From the NCBI GenBank assembly GCA_030147945.1, contig JASBUL010000035.1:1-64000 (forward strand): a stretch of 64,000 nucleotides of DNA, given 5' to 3'. This document shows, in pieces, positions 37,973 to 47,953 of this stretch; the first letter of the stretch is position 1; each line of letters begins with the position of its first letter. Below the pieces are notes generated by a model. It was not told the origin of the DNA and did no database searches. It saw only the letters and a program-made list of their open reading frames with translations. Made by a program: the position numbers and the translations under genes. This stretch comes from Oceanococcus sp. GTDB lineage: Bacteria > Pseudomonadota > Gammaproteobacteria > Nevskiales > Oceanococcaceae.

Positions 37973-38830
37973 ATGGCCACGAAGAAGAAGTTGAAGGATC
38001 TGAAGTCAAAAGTGGATGAGCTGCGGCTCATCATTTCCAACGGGTTCGAAAAACTGGTTGACCACGAGCTGAACGGGCTCAAGAACCACTACAAGGAACT
38101 GCAGAAAAGTCTCAAGGCGGCCAGCAAGAGCGGCAGCGTCAAAGGCGCGGCCAAAACTCAGCTGGCCATGCTCCAGGAGACCATGGACCGCATTCTGGAA
38201 AACCTGCGCGAGACCGCAGACATCATCAACGACACGCGGGCGGAAGTGGCCAAGCTGACCGGCAATACGCCGCCCCCCGCAACGCCCGTCGCCAAGGCCG
38301 AAGCCGCGGTGAAAACCACGGTTGCAAAAGCCAAGCCGGCCGCCCGGAAAGCGGCCAGCAGCGCCCGCACCACGGCGAAAAAAGCCACCGCAAGCGCGAC
38401 GACAACCGCCAAAAAAGCCACCACCACGGCCAAAGCCAAAGCCAAGCCGGTAGCGCGCAAGGCCAGCAGTGCGGCAAGCACGGCGAGCAAGAAAGCCTCG
38501 AGCACAGCCAGCAAGGCCTCGAGCACGGCCAAGAAAGCGGCCAGCAGCACGGCGAAAAAAGCCAACACCACCGCCAAGAAGGCCACCACCACGGCACGCA
38601 AGACAGCGACCCGTACCGGCACCCAGGCCAAGAAGGCGACCACGACGGCGCGCAAGACGGCAACGAGCGCTGCGAAGAAAGCCACCACTACGGCGAAAAA
38701 GGCCACCACGACGGCAAAGTCGACCGCAAGCACAGCGCGCAAAAATGTGACTTCACGGGCCAAAGCCGCGACCTCACGCGCCAAGGCCGCGACCACGCAG
38801 GCCAAAGCCACGCCGGAAAAAAGCAGCTGA
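37973..38830 (+). CDS. histone H1/AlgP-like protein with phasin-like helical N terminus
   Basis: 285 residues. Residues 1-95 form a predicted helical domain (KLKDLKSKVDELRLIISNG; MLQETMDRILENLRETADIIND), similar to the N-terminal parts of AlgP/PhaF-type proteins. Residues about 100-285 are almost entirely Ala, Lys, Thr, Ser and Arg in repeats such as AKKATTTA, like the DNA-binding tails of AlgP and eukaryotic H1. Predicted to bind DNA non-specifically and perhaps polyhydroxyalkanoate granules. The ATG at 37973 matches MATKKKLKDL. The low-complexity tail is probably prone to length variation between strains. No phaC gene is nearby. Confidence 0.82.
   Translation: MATKKKLKDLKSKVDELRLIISNGFEKLVDHELNGLKNHYKELQKSLKAASKSGSVKGAAKTQLAMLQETMDRILENLRETADIINDTRAEVAKLTGNTPPPATPVAKAEAAVKTTVAKAKPAARKAASSARTTAKKATASATTTAKKATTTAKAKAKPVARKASSAASTASKKASSTASKASSTAKKAASSTAKKANTTAKKATTTARKTATRTGTQAKKATTTARKTATSAAKKATTTAKKATTTAKSTASTARKNVTSRAKAATSRAKAATTQAKATPEKSS
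38273..38827 (+). repeat. low-complexity Lys-Ala-Thr repeat region of the histone-like gene
   Basis: Imperfect repeats of GCCACCACC/ACGGC/AAGAAGGC type within the coding sequence encode units such as AKKATTTARKT. The repeats are degenerate, with varied codons, which limits slippage compared with perfect repeats. Confidence 0.75.
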
Positions 38831-38849
38831 TAACTGCTGAGCCAGACAG

Positions 38850-38881
38850 GCGGTGCCCGCTGCGCGGTGCACCGCTTTTTT
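38850..38881 (+). terminator. rho-independent terminator of the histone-like gene
   Basis: GCGGTGC (38850-38856) pairs with GCACCGC (38869-38875), 12-base loop, followed directly by six T (38876-38881). It is 20 bases after the stop codon. Two shorter inner pairings are also possible. Confidence 0.82.
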
Positions 38882-38889
38882 ATGCGCGC

Positions 38890-39597
38890 TCAGACCCGTT
38901 CAAGTATCCACGGCTCAACCCGGTCCTGCTCGTCAAACCACACCGGCAGCACCAGCTGCGGCCAACCCTCGACGTCACGCACGCTGCCAATACCAAAGGC
39001 AAACTCCCCGGCCAACGCACAGCCTTCCACCTCCATCGAGATGGCGTAAACATTGCGCTCTGGATGCGGAATCTCGACGTAGCCGAAGTATGCGCAACCC
39101 GCATCATCGTAGCCTTCGATCCAGCCAGCCTGGTCGATCGACAAGCTGATCTGCAACGCGGCGCTGTCCAGATAGTAGAGGCCCGCAATACGGGCGTAAG
39201 AGGCGTACTCATAAGACTGGTCTGCGTTGTAGAACAGGCTGAGTGCAGCGTCCTCGCCGGGGCCGTACAAATCCGCCTCCATGCTGTCACCCGGCCAGGC
39301 CAGCCCGCGCAGCTGATAGTCCTGCTCACGCGCACCCACCTCATCGCGCGCTGCATACAAGCCCTCCAGATGGCCGTCCCGAAGGCGCAATTCGCCACTG
39401 TGCGCACGTTCGCCATCATGGCTGACCGCCAGCATCAGACCATCGAGCACATGGGCCTGCAGGGATTCGTGCTGTTTGGCGTCGCTGACCACGCCACGCC
39501 ACACGCCATTCAGAGCGACCGTATCCTGTTCATCAGCATCCGGTGACTGACACGCCACCATGCCCAGCAGGGTCACTATCATTACAACGATGCGCAT
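38890..39597 (-). CDS. lipoprotein, beta-rich, unrecognised
   Basis: 235 residues with a lipobox VAC at Cys16 (LLGMVACQS) and Gln at +2, so outer-membrane placement is predicted. The mature part shows repeated beta strands (VWRGVVSDA; ELRLRDGHLEGLYA; YASYARIAGLYYLDSAALQISL). I do not recognise a family. It is convergent with the histone-like gene and on the same strand as the diguanylate cyclase upstream, 61 bases away. Confidence 0.72.
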   Translation of the reverse strand: MRIVVMIVTLLGMVACQSPDADEQDTVALNGVWRGVVSDAKQHESLQAHVLDGLMLAVSHDGERAHSGELRLRDGHLEGLYAARDEVGAREQDYQLRGLAWPGDSMEADLYGPGEDAALSLFYNADQSYEYASYARIAGLYYLDSAALQISLSIDQAGWIEGYDDAGCAYFGYVEIPHPERNVYAISMEVEGCALAGEFAFGIGSVRDVEGWPQLVLPVWFDEQDRVEPWILERV

Positions 39598-39658
39598 ATG
39601 CCATATCCATCCGGGTGTACGGCATTAACGCAGCATCATCGGCACGGTTGACCCGTGT

Positions 39659-40525
39659 TCAGATCCGGCTGACCTTGGCCGGGGTCACTGGCGCTGCAGC
39701 CATGACGCGATTGCGACCGGCTCGTTTGGCGGCATACAGGGCTTCATCCGCCCGCGACAGCATATCGGCCAACTCACCCTGACCGGCCCGCGCGCTGGCC
39801 ACACCGATCGACACCGTGGCCTCGACCTGATGGCCCTGAACCCGGGCACAATCGGCCTGCACCGCTTCACGCAGCAACTCGGCCAACGCCTCAGCCTGCT
39901 GCGGTTTGAGCTGCGGCATGATCACGGCAAACTCCTCGCCACCGTAACGCCCGAAATGACACTGCGGCGGCAGGTGGCGCTTGACCGCACGGCACAGCTG
40001 GCGCAGCGTTTCGTCGCCGATCAGATGTCCGTGTTCATCATTGACCTGCTTGAAGCGGTCAACATCCATCAACGCCACCGACACATACGGCAACGGTGTC
40101 TCATGCGGGGCCGGATGGCAGGCCACTTCACCCCAGGCAATCACGCTGCGCCGATTGAGTGCGCCGGTCAGCATGTCCAGCGTTGACAGACGAGCCAGCT
40201 CGGCACGCGTAGCCTCAAGGCGCTGCAACAGGGAGAACACCGCAATCAAGGTGGGTACACCCAGCACAAACGGAATGATGGTGGTGTTGAGCAGGCCGGT
40301 CACGCCAATCGGATCACCGGTCAGATAGTGCGCGAGCGAGGCCAGCGCCACCGACATGGCGGACAAAGCAGCACAGGCCAGGAAGATCGATCCGCCCATG
40401 CCAACGCGCTCGATCAAACGCAGCAAACGCGAGGAATGCGATGAGGCGGCCAGTTCCAGAAAGCCTGGTTCATTCGGCGGCATGTCCGGCTGCAAAGCGG
40501 CGCCGGGATTGTTCTTATCGATCAT
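39659..40525 (-). CDS. diguanylate cyclase, two membrane helices plus GGDEF domain
   Basis: 288 residues. Two predicted membrane helices (about 46-66 and 80-100), then the GGDEF domain with DMLTGALNRRSV, DVDRFKQVND and active-site GGEEF at 195-199 (RYGGEEFAVIMP). The inhibitory I-site RxxD normally found just before GGDEF is absent (PPQC at that position), so product feedback is probably lost. Makes c-di-GMP from GTP. The ATG at 40525 has AGG close upstream; an in-frame GTG at 40549 would add eight residues. Confidence 0.9.
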   Translation of the reverse strand: MIDKNNPGAALQPDMPPNEPGFLELAASSHSSRLLRLIERVGMGGSIFLACAALSAMSVALASLAHYLTGDPIGVTGLLNTTIIPFVLGVPTLIAVFSLLQRLEATRAELARLSTLDMLTGALNRRSVIAWGEVACHPAPHETPLPYVSVALMDVDRFKQVNDEHGHLIGDETLRQLCRAVKRHLPPQCHFGRYGGEEFAVIMPQLKPQQAEALAELLREAVQADCARVQGHQVEATVSIGVASARAGQGELADMLSRADEALYAAKRAGRNRVMAAAPVTPAKVSRI

Positions 40526-40599
40526 GACCTGACCATGCGTACGGTTCACCTTGCTATACGCAAGATCGCACAGAATCCGGACAAGGTCGCGGTTTTTTT

Positions 40600-41610
40600 T
40601 CAGCGCGCGTAGGCCGAATGGCTGCGAGCCTGCTCCAGATAACGCTCGATCTCGGTGCGCTCCTGCGCAAAAGCGCGAGCCAGCGCACGCTGGAAACGCG
40701 CGTCGGCAAACCAGTGCGCCGAGCGGCTCAGCTCTGCCTCAAAACCGCGCAGGATGCGGTGACTGCCCTGCACACCGGCATCGAAGGTGGTCAACCCGTG
40801 GGCCAGGCAGTATTCGATGCCCTGGTAGTAACACAGCTCGAAATGCAGCTTGTCAGCGGCCAAACTGCTGCCCCAGTGGCGACCGTAGAGGGTGTCGTGA
40901 TCGCGAAAGAAGAACGCCATCGCAACAAGCTCGCCATCGCGGCGCGCCACGCAGAACACGAATTGCTCGGCCAGGTCACGCGCCCAGGCCCGCAGACAGC
41001 TGGCCTCAAGGTAGGCCGCCTGACCGCGCACCGCGTAGGTATGGGTGTAGAGCCGATACAGTTGCTGCCATTCCTCGGCGCTGAATTCACCGGCATCCTG
41101 CCAGCGGATGTCGAGGCCAAGCGCGGCCACACTGCGCCGTTCTGCACGAATGTTCTTGCGCTTCTTGCTCGCCAGGGCAGACAAAAAGCCTTCGAAATCA
41201 GCAAAACCACGATCACGCCAGACATAGCGCAAATCCTGGCGGGCCAGCCAGCCAGCCTGGGTCAAGGCCTCGATATCCTCGGTCTGGGCGAACAGCACAT
41301 GCGCGGATGATGCCTCATGCTCCGCCACGGCCTGCTCAAGCGCGGGCGCCGTCAACCCGCACAGACGCGGGCCGCTGACCGGGGTGAAGGGCACGGCCAG
41401 AACCAGGCGCGGGTAGTACTCCATGCCAACCTGCCGGTAGGCATTGGCGATTTCGAAATCAAACACGAACTCGCCCCAGGAATGGCTTTTGAGGTAGGCC
41501 ATGGGGGCAAGCTCAGGCAGGTGCTGCCAACCGCTCTCCGGCGACGCGCTGCCACTGCCGTGCAAGGCATCCAGATAGGCCGGCTGTATGAACAGCTCGC
41601 CATGGCTCAT
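40600..41610 (-). CDS. FemAB/GNAT-like (DUF482) acyltransferase-fold protein
   Basis: 336 residues. DUF482 (peptidoglycan-biosynthesis-like / GNAT) signatures: YLKSHSWGEFVFDFEIANAY, SKKRKNIRAERRSV, FFRDHDTLYGRHWGSS and LHFELCYYQGIEYCLAHGL. The N terminus is short compared with relatives of about 370-390 residues and contains only a few residues before the first conserved block, so part of the first acyltransferase lobe may be missing. The tail ends EIERYLEQARSHSAYAR. It overlaps the TfoX-like gene by four bases. Substrate unknown. Confidence 0.8.
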   Translation of the reverse strand: MSHGELFIQPAYLDALHGSGSASPESGWQHLPELAPMAYLKSHSWGEFVFDFEIANAYRQVGMEYYPRLVLAVPFTPVSGPRLCGLTAPALEQAVAEHEASSAHVLFAQTEDIEALTQAGWLARQDLRYVWRDRGFADFEGFLSALASKKRKNIRAERRSVAALGLDIRWQDAGEFSAEEWQQLYRLYTHTYAVRGQAAYLEASCLRAWARDLAEQFVFCVARRDGELVAMAFFFRDHDTLYGRHWGSSLAADKLHFELCYYQGIEYCLAHGLTTFDAGVQGSHRILRGFEAELSRSAHWFADARFQRALARAFAQERTEIERYLEQARSHSAYAR

Positions 41611-41933
41611 GTTTTGCGCCCCCGCACAGCCGCATCCAGGGCCAGCCGTCCCCAGTAGCGCGCCGCATCCGGGTCGTCAAAAATCTCCTCCGGCGCGCGG
41701 TGGTAGGACAGGGTCACGGGCTGGGCCTTGCGCTGGTAGACGAAGGGCTCAAGCTCCTTCTCCTCGAACGCTGCGCGGTTGTGGTCGTCCACTTTCAGGT
41801 ACACCACCTCGTCAGCGACCAGCGCAAACATCAGCCCGTCGCAGAACAGACCGGCGCCTCCGAACATCCGCCGCACCGAGACATCACCCAGGTGAGAAAA
41901 CTGCTCGCGCAGAAAATCGCTGAAGTCACTCAT
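41607..41933 (-). CDS. TfoX/Sxy N-terminal domain protein
   Basis: 108 residues: only the N-terminal domain of TfoX/Sxy, without the C-terminal half. Signatures: LREQFSHLGDVSVRRMFGGAGLF (about 8-30), VYLKVDD and RAPEEIFDDPDAARYWGRLALDAA. Full TfoX regulates competence in Haemophilus and Vibrio; stand-alone N domains are common and of unknown role. The ATG at 41933 matches MSDFSDFLREQF. First of a two-gene unit with the DUF482-type gene. Confidence 0.83.
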   Translation of the reverse strand: MSDFSDFLREQFSHLGDVSVRRMFGGAGLFCDGLMFALVADEVVYLKVDDHNRAAFEEKELEPFVYQRKAQPVTLSYHRAPEEIFDDPDAARYWGRLALDAAVRGRKT

Positions 41934-41960
41934 TGCGTCCTGGCGTTTTCGCCCTAGAAT
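41933..41960 (+). promoter_or_regulatory. candidate promoter of the SMP-30-like lipoprotein gene
   Basis: TTGCGT (41933-41938), 16-base spacer and TAGAAT (41955-41960), followed by a 41-base leader containing GGGGAGA just ahead of the ATG at 42002. Confidence 0.45.
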
Positions 41961-42001
41961 CCGGACACAAAGTGTAACCGCGCACTTTCTCTGGGGAGAC
42001 C

Positions 42002-43024
42002 ATGACAAGAACATACGCCATTGCGGCCAGCCTGCTGACCGCAACACTCACCGCCTGCGGCGCCGATCGCGGCCCCGACAACAACATCGTCGATGCGCAA
42101 GACCTGTGCGTGAACTCCGCCTGCGGCGAGGTCATCGAACTGGTCAACATCCCGGATGCGGAGAACATTCACTTCACACCTGAAGGCCGTTTGTTCGTCA
42201 CCGGCGGCAGCAACGCCTACGAGATCATTCAGCACAGCGACGACAGTTTTGAAGCCGTACCGCTGACCGAAGCAGGCTGCAACTTCACTGGCATGGCGCA
42301 AAAACAACAGACCCTGTACGTGGTCTGCGGCGACGGCCAGTTGTTTGCCGCACCGCTGGACGACGTGGCCAGCCTGGCGCCGATCTTCCAGATGCAAGGC
42401 ATGTGCATCGCCAATGGTGCAGCGCTGGGGCCGGATGGTGAACTGTATGTGGTCGATGAACCACTGAATCCGACCTGCCTGCCGCCCGAACCCAAGATTG
42501 TGCGCCTGCGCATCGACCCGGCTGACAGCATGACCATCCTGGGCCAGGAAACCTGGGTTGATGGCGCCGCACTGGGCCTGCTGCCCTTCGGCGTGGGCGA
42601 CCAGCCGCGCTTTCCCAACGGCCTGGCGGTCAGCGGGCAGCGTTTTTTCAGCACCGACGGTGGCAGCATCTTCTACGTTGATCTGCTCGACGATGGCAGT
42701 GCCGGGCCGGTCACACCGATCGCCTTCAATGTGGCGATCCACGATGACCTGAGTATCGCTGGCGACACCTTGCTGGTCACCGATTTTCTCGGCGGGCGCA
42801 TTCTTCAGATGTCGTTTGACGGTGAAATTCTGCAGAACACCAATCTGCTGACCTTCGATTTTCCGTCCGCCGTGCAGCTGGCGCGGCCACCCATGTTCCG
42901 CGCCGACGACATCCTGGTCACGGAAAAAGGCGTGTTGCTGGAACAGAACCTGCCGATTGATGTGCTCAGCGTGTTCCGACGCAGCGGGTCAGACTCAGAA
43001 ATGGATGGCCTGACCCAGCGCTGA
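42002..43024 (+). CDS. SMP-30/beta-propeller-like lipoprotein
   Basis: 340 residues, lipobox TAC at Cys19 with Gly at +2, so outer-membrane sorting is predicted. The mature chain has repeated blocks reminiscent of a six-bladed SMP-30/NHL-type propeller (NIHFTPEGRLFVTGGSN; GAALGPDGELYVVDEP; PNGLAVSGQRFFSTDGG; GDTLLVTDFLGGRILQM). Two Cys pairs in the N-terminal part (CVNSACGE) may form a disulfide. GGGGAGA lies before the ATG. Enzyme activity is not shown. Its last 30 bases overlap the antisense lpd gene tail-to-tail. Confidence 0.72.
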   Translation: MTRTYAIAASLLTATLTACGADRGPDNNIVDAQDLCVNSACGEVIELVNIPDAENIHFTPEGRLFVTGGSNAYEIIQHSDDSFEAVPLTEAGCNFTGMAQKQQTLYVVCGDGQLFAAPLDDVASLAPIFQMQGMCIANGAALGPDGELYVVDEPLNPTCLPPEPKIVRLRIDPADSMTILGQETWVDGAALGLLPFGVGDQPRFPNGLAVSGQRFFSTDGGSIFYVDLLDDGSAGPVTPIAFNVAIHDDLSIAGDTLLVTDFLGGRILQMSFDGEILQNTNLLTFDFPSAVQLARPPMFRADDILVTEKGVLLEQNLPIDVLSVFRRSGSDSEMDGLTQR

Positions 43025-44395
43025 CAACGCGGCTTCATGGAAGGCTTCGCTGAGCGTCGGGTGCACATGGATGGTGCCGGCGATGTCATCCAGACGTGCG
43101 CCCATTTCCAGGGCGTGGGCAAATTCGCCGGAGAGCTCCGAGACATGCCGGCCAACCGCATGTATGCCAAGCACCAGATGGTTGTCGGCACGCGCGGTGA
43201 TGCGCACGAATCCGCCATCCGCCCCGGCATCCATGCTCAGGGCACGACCATTGGCGCGTAACGGAAACTCTCCAACGGTGATGTCCAGCCCCTGGCCACG
43301 GGCATCATCCGGACTCAGCCCCACGCCAACGATTTCCGGCTCGGTGAAACACACGGCCGCAATCGCACGCGGCTCGAAAGCCCGCTTATGCCCGGCGATC
43401 AACTCGGCCACCATCTCGCCCTGGGCACTGGCCTTGTGTGCCAGCATGGGCTCGCCGACCAGATCACCGATCGCATAGACCCCTCTGACCGAGGTGCGGC
43501 ACGCCTCATCGACTTTGACGAACGCGCCAGCGCGCTCGACCGGCATATTCTCCAGCCCCCAACCGGCGGTGTTGGGCTGGCGCCCGACGGTGACCAGCAC
43601 TTTTTCCGCCGCCACGCTGATCTCGCCGCCCGCGGTTTGCACCAGCAGCGCCTGATCGGTCAGTGCGGACGCCTTGGCTTCAAGGTGAACGTCGATGTCA
43701 TGACGGCGCAGCCAGTCTTCCACCGGCTTGACCAGGGCCTGGTCATACAACGGCAGGATACGATCCTGCGCCTCCACCAGGCTCACCTTGCAGCCCAGTT
43801 TGGCAAACGCAATACCCAGTTCCAGACCGATGTATCCCGCCCCCACCACCGCCATGGAGGCCGGCAGCGCCTGCAAATCCAGTGCCTCGGTTGAAGACAG
43901 CACGCGCTCGCCATCAAACGGCATATGCGGCAGACCGCAGGCCACGGAGCCGGTCGCCAGAATGACCTGCTCGGCACGGATGCGCAGCGCACCCTCGGCG
44001 CTTGCGACCACACAATGCTTGGCATCCTCGAACTGCGCCCAGCCTGCCACCACGCGCACACCAGCGCGCTTGAGCAAGCCGGCAACACCGCTGTTGAGAC
44101 GATCGACCACGCTGTTCTTCCATTGCACGGCATAGGCCATGTCGAACTGCGGCATGCTGCTGAGCCGGATACCCTGATGGCCCTGACCGACATGGGCCAG
44201 CATCTCCTCCAGTTTGCCGGCCACGTGAATCATGGCCTTGGAGGGTATGCAGCCGCGCATCAGGCAAGTGCCGCCCAGCCGGTCGGCTTCCACCAGGGTG
44301 GTCTTGAGACCAAGCTGACCGGCCCGGATAGCGGCCACGTAGCCGCCCGGGCCACCTCCCACCACCAGCACCTGGGTGTCCACCTGCTGACTCAT
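42995..44395 (-). CDS. lpdV: dihydrolipoyl dehydrogenase (E3), Bkd operon
   Basis: 466-residue FAD/NAD disulfide oxidoreductase that reoxidises lipoyl groups of E2. FAD-binding GGGPGGYVAA at the N terminus; the redox-active pair in GGTCLMRGCIPSK; NAD site VVGAGYIGLELGIAF; C-terminal catalytic HVHPTLSEAFHEA. The ATG at 44395 overlaps the bkdB stop by four bases; an ATG at 44401 is also in frame. Last gene of ldh-bkdA1-bkdA2-bkdB-lpdV, so dedicated to the branched-chain complex rather than to pyruvate dehydrogenase. Confidence 0.93.
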   Translation of the reverse strand: MSQQVDTQVLVVGGGPGGYVAAIRAGQLGLKTTLVEADRLGGTCLMRGCIPSKAMIHVAGKLEEMLAHVGQGHQGIRLSSMPQFDMAYAVQWKNSVVDRLNSGVAGLLKRAGVRVVAGWAQFEDAKHCVVASAEGALRIRAEQVILATGSVACGLPHMPFDGERVLSSTEALDLQALPASMAVVGAGYIGLELGIAFAKLGCKVSLVEAQDRILPLYDQALVKPVEDWLRRHDIDVHLEAKASALTDQALLVQTAGGEISVAAEKVLVTVGRQPNTAGWGLENMPVERAGAFVKVDEACRTSVRGVYAIGDLVGEPMLAHKASAQGEMVAELIAGHKRAFEPRAIAAVCFTEPEIVGVGLSPDDARGQGLDITVGEFPLRANGRALSMDAGADGGFVRITARADNHLVLGIHAVGRHVSELSGEFAHALEMGARLDDIAGTIHVHPTLSEAFHEAALSALGQAIHF

Positions 44396-45672
44396 GACCA
44401 TTCCTGCATGAACAGCAGCGCGGGCGTTTCCAGCAGCTGCTTGATGCGTTGTATGAACGACGCCGCATCCCAGCCGTCGACGATGCGGTGATCGAAGGAG
44501 GACGACACATTCATCATCAGGCGCGGCACCACCATGCCGTGCTGGATCACCGGTCGCTCGACCATTTTGTTGACCCCGACGATGGCCACCTCAGGCGCGT
44601 TGATCACCGGGGTAGAGACGATACCGCCCAGCGGCCCCAGGCTGGATATGGTGATCGACGAGCCAGACAACTCCTCACGCTTGGCCGTGCCGCTGCGCGC
44701 TGCGTCGGCCAGACGTTTGAGCTCCGCCGCCATGGCCCAGATGTCCAGGGTTTCCGCGTGCCGCACCACGGGCACGACCAGGCCATTGTCGGTCTGCGCA
44801 GCGATGCCGATGTGCAGCGCGGCGATCTGGTGCAGCACGCCGGCCTCGTCGTCAAATTGCGCGTTGATCTGCGGGAATTCGGGGGCCACCTTGACCAGCG
44901 CCTGCATCAGAAAAGGCAGCATGGTCAGCTTGGCCTGATTCTCGGTGCGCTGCGCATTGAGTTGCTGGCGCAGCTTCTCCAGCTCGGTGACATCGCATTC
45001 CTCGACATAGGCGAAATGCGGGATGCGCTGCTTGGCCCGCTGCATCGCCTCGGCGATCTTGCGTCGCACACCGATCACCTTGACGGACTCCACCGCCATG
45101 CGCGGCGCACGCCCCGCACTTGCTGCGCCCGCGCCGTTGACGTGAGCATCCAGATCATCGTGGCTGATACGCCCCGCGGGTCCGCTGCCGCGCACCTTGG
45201 CAAGCTCGATACCCAGCTCACGAGCCCGTTTGCGCACAGCGGGTGAGGCCAACGGCTTTTCACCCGGTGGTCGCGGTGCGGATGCGCTTGCGGACGCCGG
45301 CGCGGCGCGGCGCGGCGAAGGGCTGACCACAGCCGGGCTGCTGCCCCCGCTGCCGGCTTTGTTATCAGCCGACTGCGGCGTTAACTCAGGCTCTGGCGCC
45401 GCGCTCGCATCTGCCTTAAGCGGCGCGCCGCCGGCCACTTCGATCAGCACCAATGGTCCGCCCACGGCAACCAGATCCCCGGCCGCTCCCTTGAGCTCGA
45501 GTATCTTGCCGGCCACCGGCGAAGGAATCTCCACCGCAGCCTTTTCAGTGAGCATGTCGCACAGCGGCTGATCCTCGACGATGTCATCGCCGACAGCGAC
45601 CTTCCACTCGGCGATTTCAGCCTCGGCGATGCCCTCACCAATATCCGGCAGTTTGAAGGTATGCACGCCCAT
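44392..45672 (-). CDS. bkdB: branched-chain 2-oxoacid dehydrogenase E2 (lipoamide acyltransferase)
   Basis: 426 residues: one lipoyl domain with Lys44 in MLTEKAAVEI, an Ala/Pro/Ser-rich linker, and a peripheral-subunit-binding domain (about 145-185, AVRKRARELGIELAKVRGSGPAGRI). The catalytic domain ends FDHRIVDGWDAASFI with the His/Asp of the active site. The ATG at 45672 shares one base with the stop of bkdA2. Transfers the acyl group to CoA and forms the core of the complex. Confidence 0.95.
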   Translation of the reverse strand: MGVHTFKLPDIGEGIAEAEIAEWKVAVGDDIVEDQPLCDMLTEKAAVEIPSPVAGKILELKGAAGDLVAVGGPLVLIEVAGGAPLKADASAAPEPELTPQSADNKAGSGGSSPAVVSPSPRRAAPASASASAPRPPGEKPLASPAVRKRARELGIELAKVRGSGPAGRISHDDLDAHVNGAGAASAGRAPRMAVESVKVIGVRRKIAEAMQRAKQRIPHFAYVEECDVTELEKLRQQLNAQRTENQAKLTMLPFLMQALVKVAPEFPQINAQFDDEAGVLHQIAALHIGIAAQTDNGLVVPVVRHAETLDIWAMAAELKRLADAARSGTAKREELSGSSITISSLGPLGGIVSTPVINAPEVAIVGVNKMVERPVIQHGMVVPRLMMNVSSSFDHRIVDGWDAASFIQRIKQLLETPALLFMQEWS

Positions 45673-46688
45673 TACGCCGCCTCCATGACCCGTTGCAAGG
45701 CTTCCTTGAGGCGCTTGGGCCCAGGGAAATATTCCCATTCAAAAGCATGCGGGTAAGGCGTATCCCAGCCGGTGACCCGCTCGATCGGCGCCTCCAGATG
45801 ATAGAAGCAGTACTCCTGAACTTCGGCAATCAGTTCGGCACCGAAACCGGAGGTGCGGGTCGCCTCGTGGATCACCACGCAACGACCGGTCTTCTTGACC
45901 GACGCCACGATGGTGTCGATGTCCAGCGGGATGATGCTGCGCAGGTCGATGATTTCGGCGTCGATTTCGGTTTCCGCCACCGCAGCTTCGGCCACGTGCA
46001 CCATGGTGCCGTAAGCCAGCACGGTGACGGCCGCACCGGGCCGCACGATCTTGGCCTGACCCAGCGGTATGGCGTAATAGTCCTCGGGCACCTCGCCCAG
46101 CGGGTGCTTGGACCAGGGCGTCAAAGGCCGGTCGTGGTAACCCTCGAACGGGCCGTTGTAGATCCGCTTGGGCTCGAAGAACAGCACCGGATCATCATCC
46201 TCGATGGCGCTGATCAGCAGACCTTTGGCGTCGTACGGGTTGGACGGAATCACGGTCTTCAGACCGCATACGTGGGAAAACACCCCTTCCGGCGACTGGC
46301 TGTGGGTCTGTCCACCGTAGATGCCACCGCCCACCGGCGAACGCACCGTGATCGGGGCGTGAAACTCGCCGGCGGAGCGATAACGCAGGCGCGCCGCCTC
46401 GGAAACCAGCTGGTCAAAGGCCGGGTAGATGTAGTCGGCGAACTGGATTTCCGCCACCGGGCGCAGGCCATACACCCCCATGCCGATGGCCATGCCAAGA
46501 ATGCCGGACTCGGAAATCGGCGTGTCGAAACAACGCTGCTTGCCGTATTTCTGCTGCAAACCGGCGGTGGCGCGAAACACCCCACCGAAGTAACCCACGT
46601 CCTCACCGAAAGTGAGCACATCCGGGTCCCTGCTCATCATGATGTCCAGCGCCGAGTTGATCGCCTGGATCATGTTCATGCGTGCCAT
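45672..46688 (-). CDS. bkdA2: branched-chain 2-oxoacid dehydrogenase E1 beta
   Basis: 338 residues, transketolase-like Pyr domain plus C-terminal domain. Starts MARMNMIQAINSALDIMMSRDPDVLTFGEDVGYFGGVFRATAGL, the standard E1-beta block including the Glu in FGEDV that activates thiamine diphosphate. GGGIYGGQTHSQSPEG carries further active-site residues. Located between bkdA1 (11-base gap) and bkdB (one-base overlap). Confidence 0.95.
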   Translation of the reverse strand: MARMNMIQAINSALDIMMSRDPDVLTFGEDVGYFGGVFRATAGLQQKYGKQRCFDTPISESGILGMAIGMGVYGLRPVAEIQFADYIYPAFDQLVSEAARLRYRSAGEFHAPITVRSPVGGGIYGGQTHSQSPEGVFSHVCGLKTVIPSNPYDAKGLLISAIEDDDPVLFFEPKRIYNGPFEGYHDRPLTPWSKHPLGEVPEDYYAIPLGQAKIVRPGAAVTVLAYGTMVHVAEAAVAETEIDAEIIDLRSIIPLDIDTIVASVKKTGRCVVIHEATRTSGFGAELIAEVQEYCFYHLEAPIERVTGWDTPYPHAFEWEYFPGPKRLKEALQRVMEAA

Positions 46689-46699
46689 GCGAACGCTCC

Positions 46700-47953
<1,254 letters not shown>

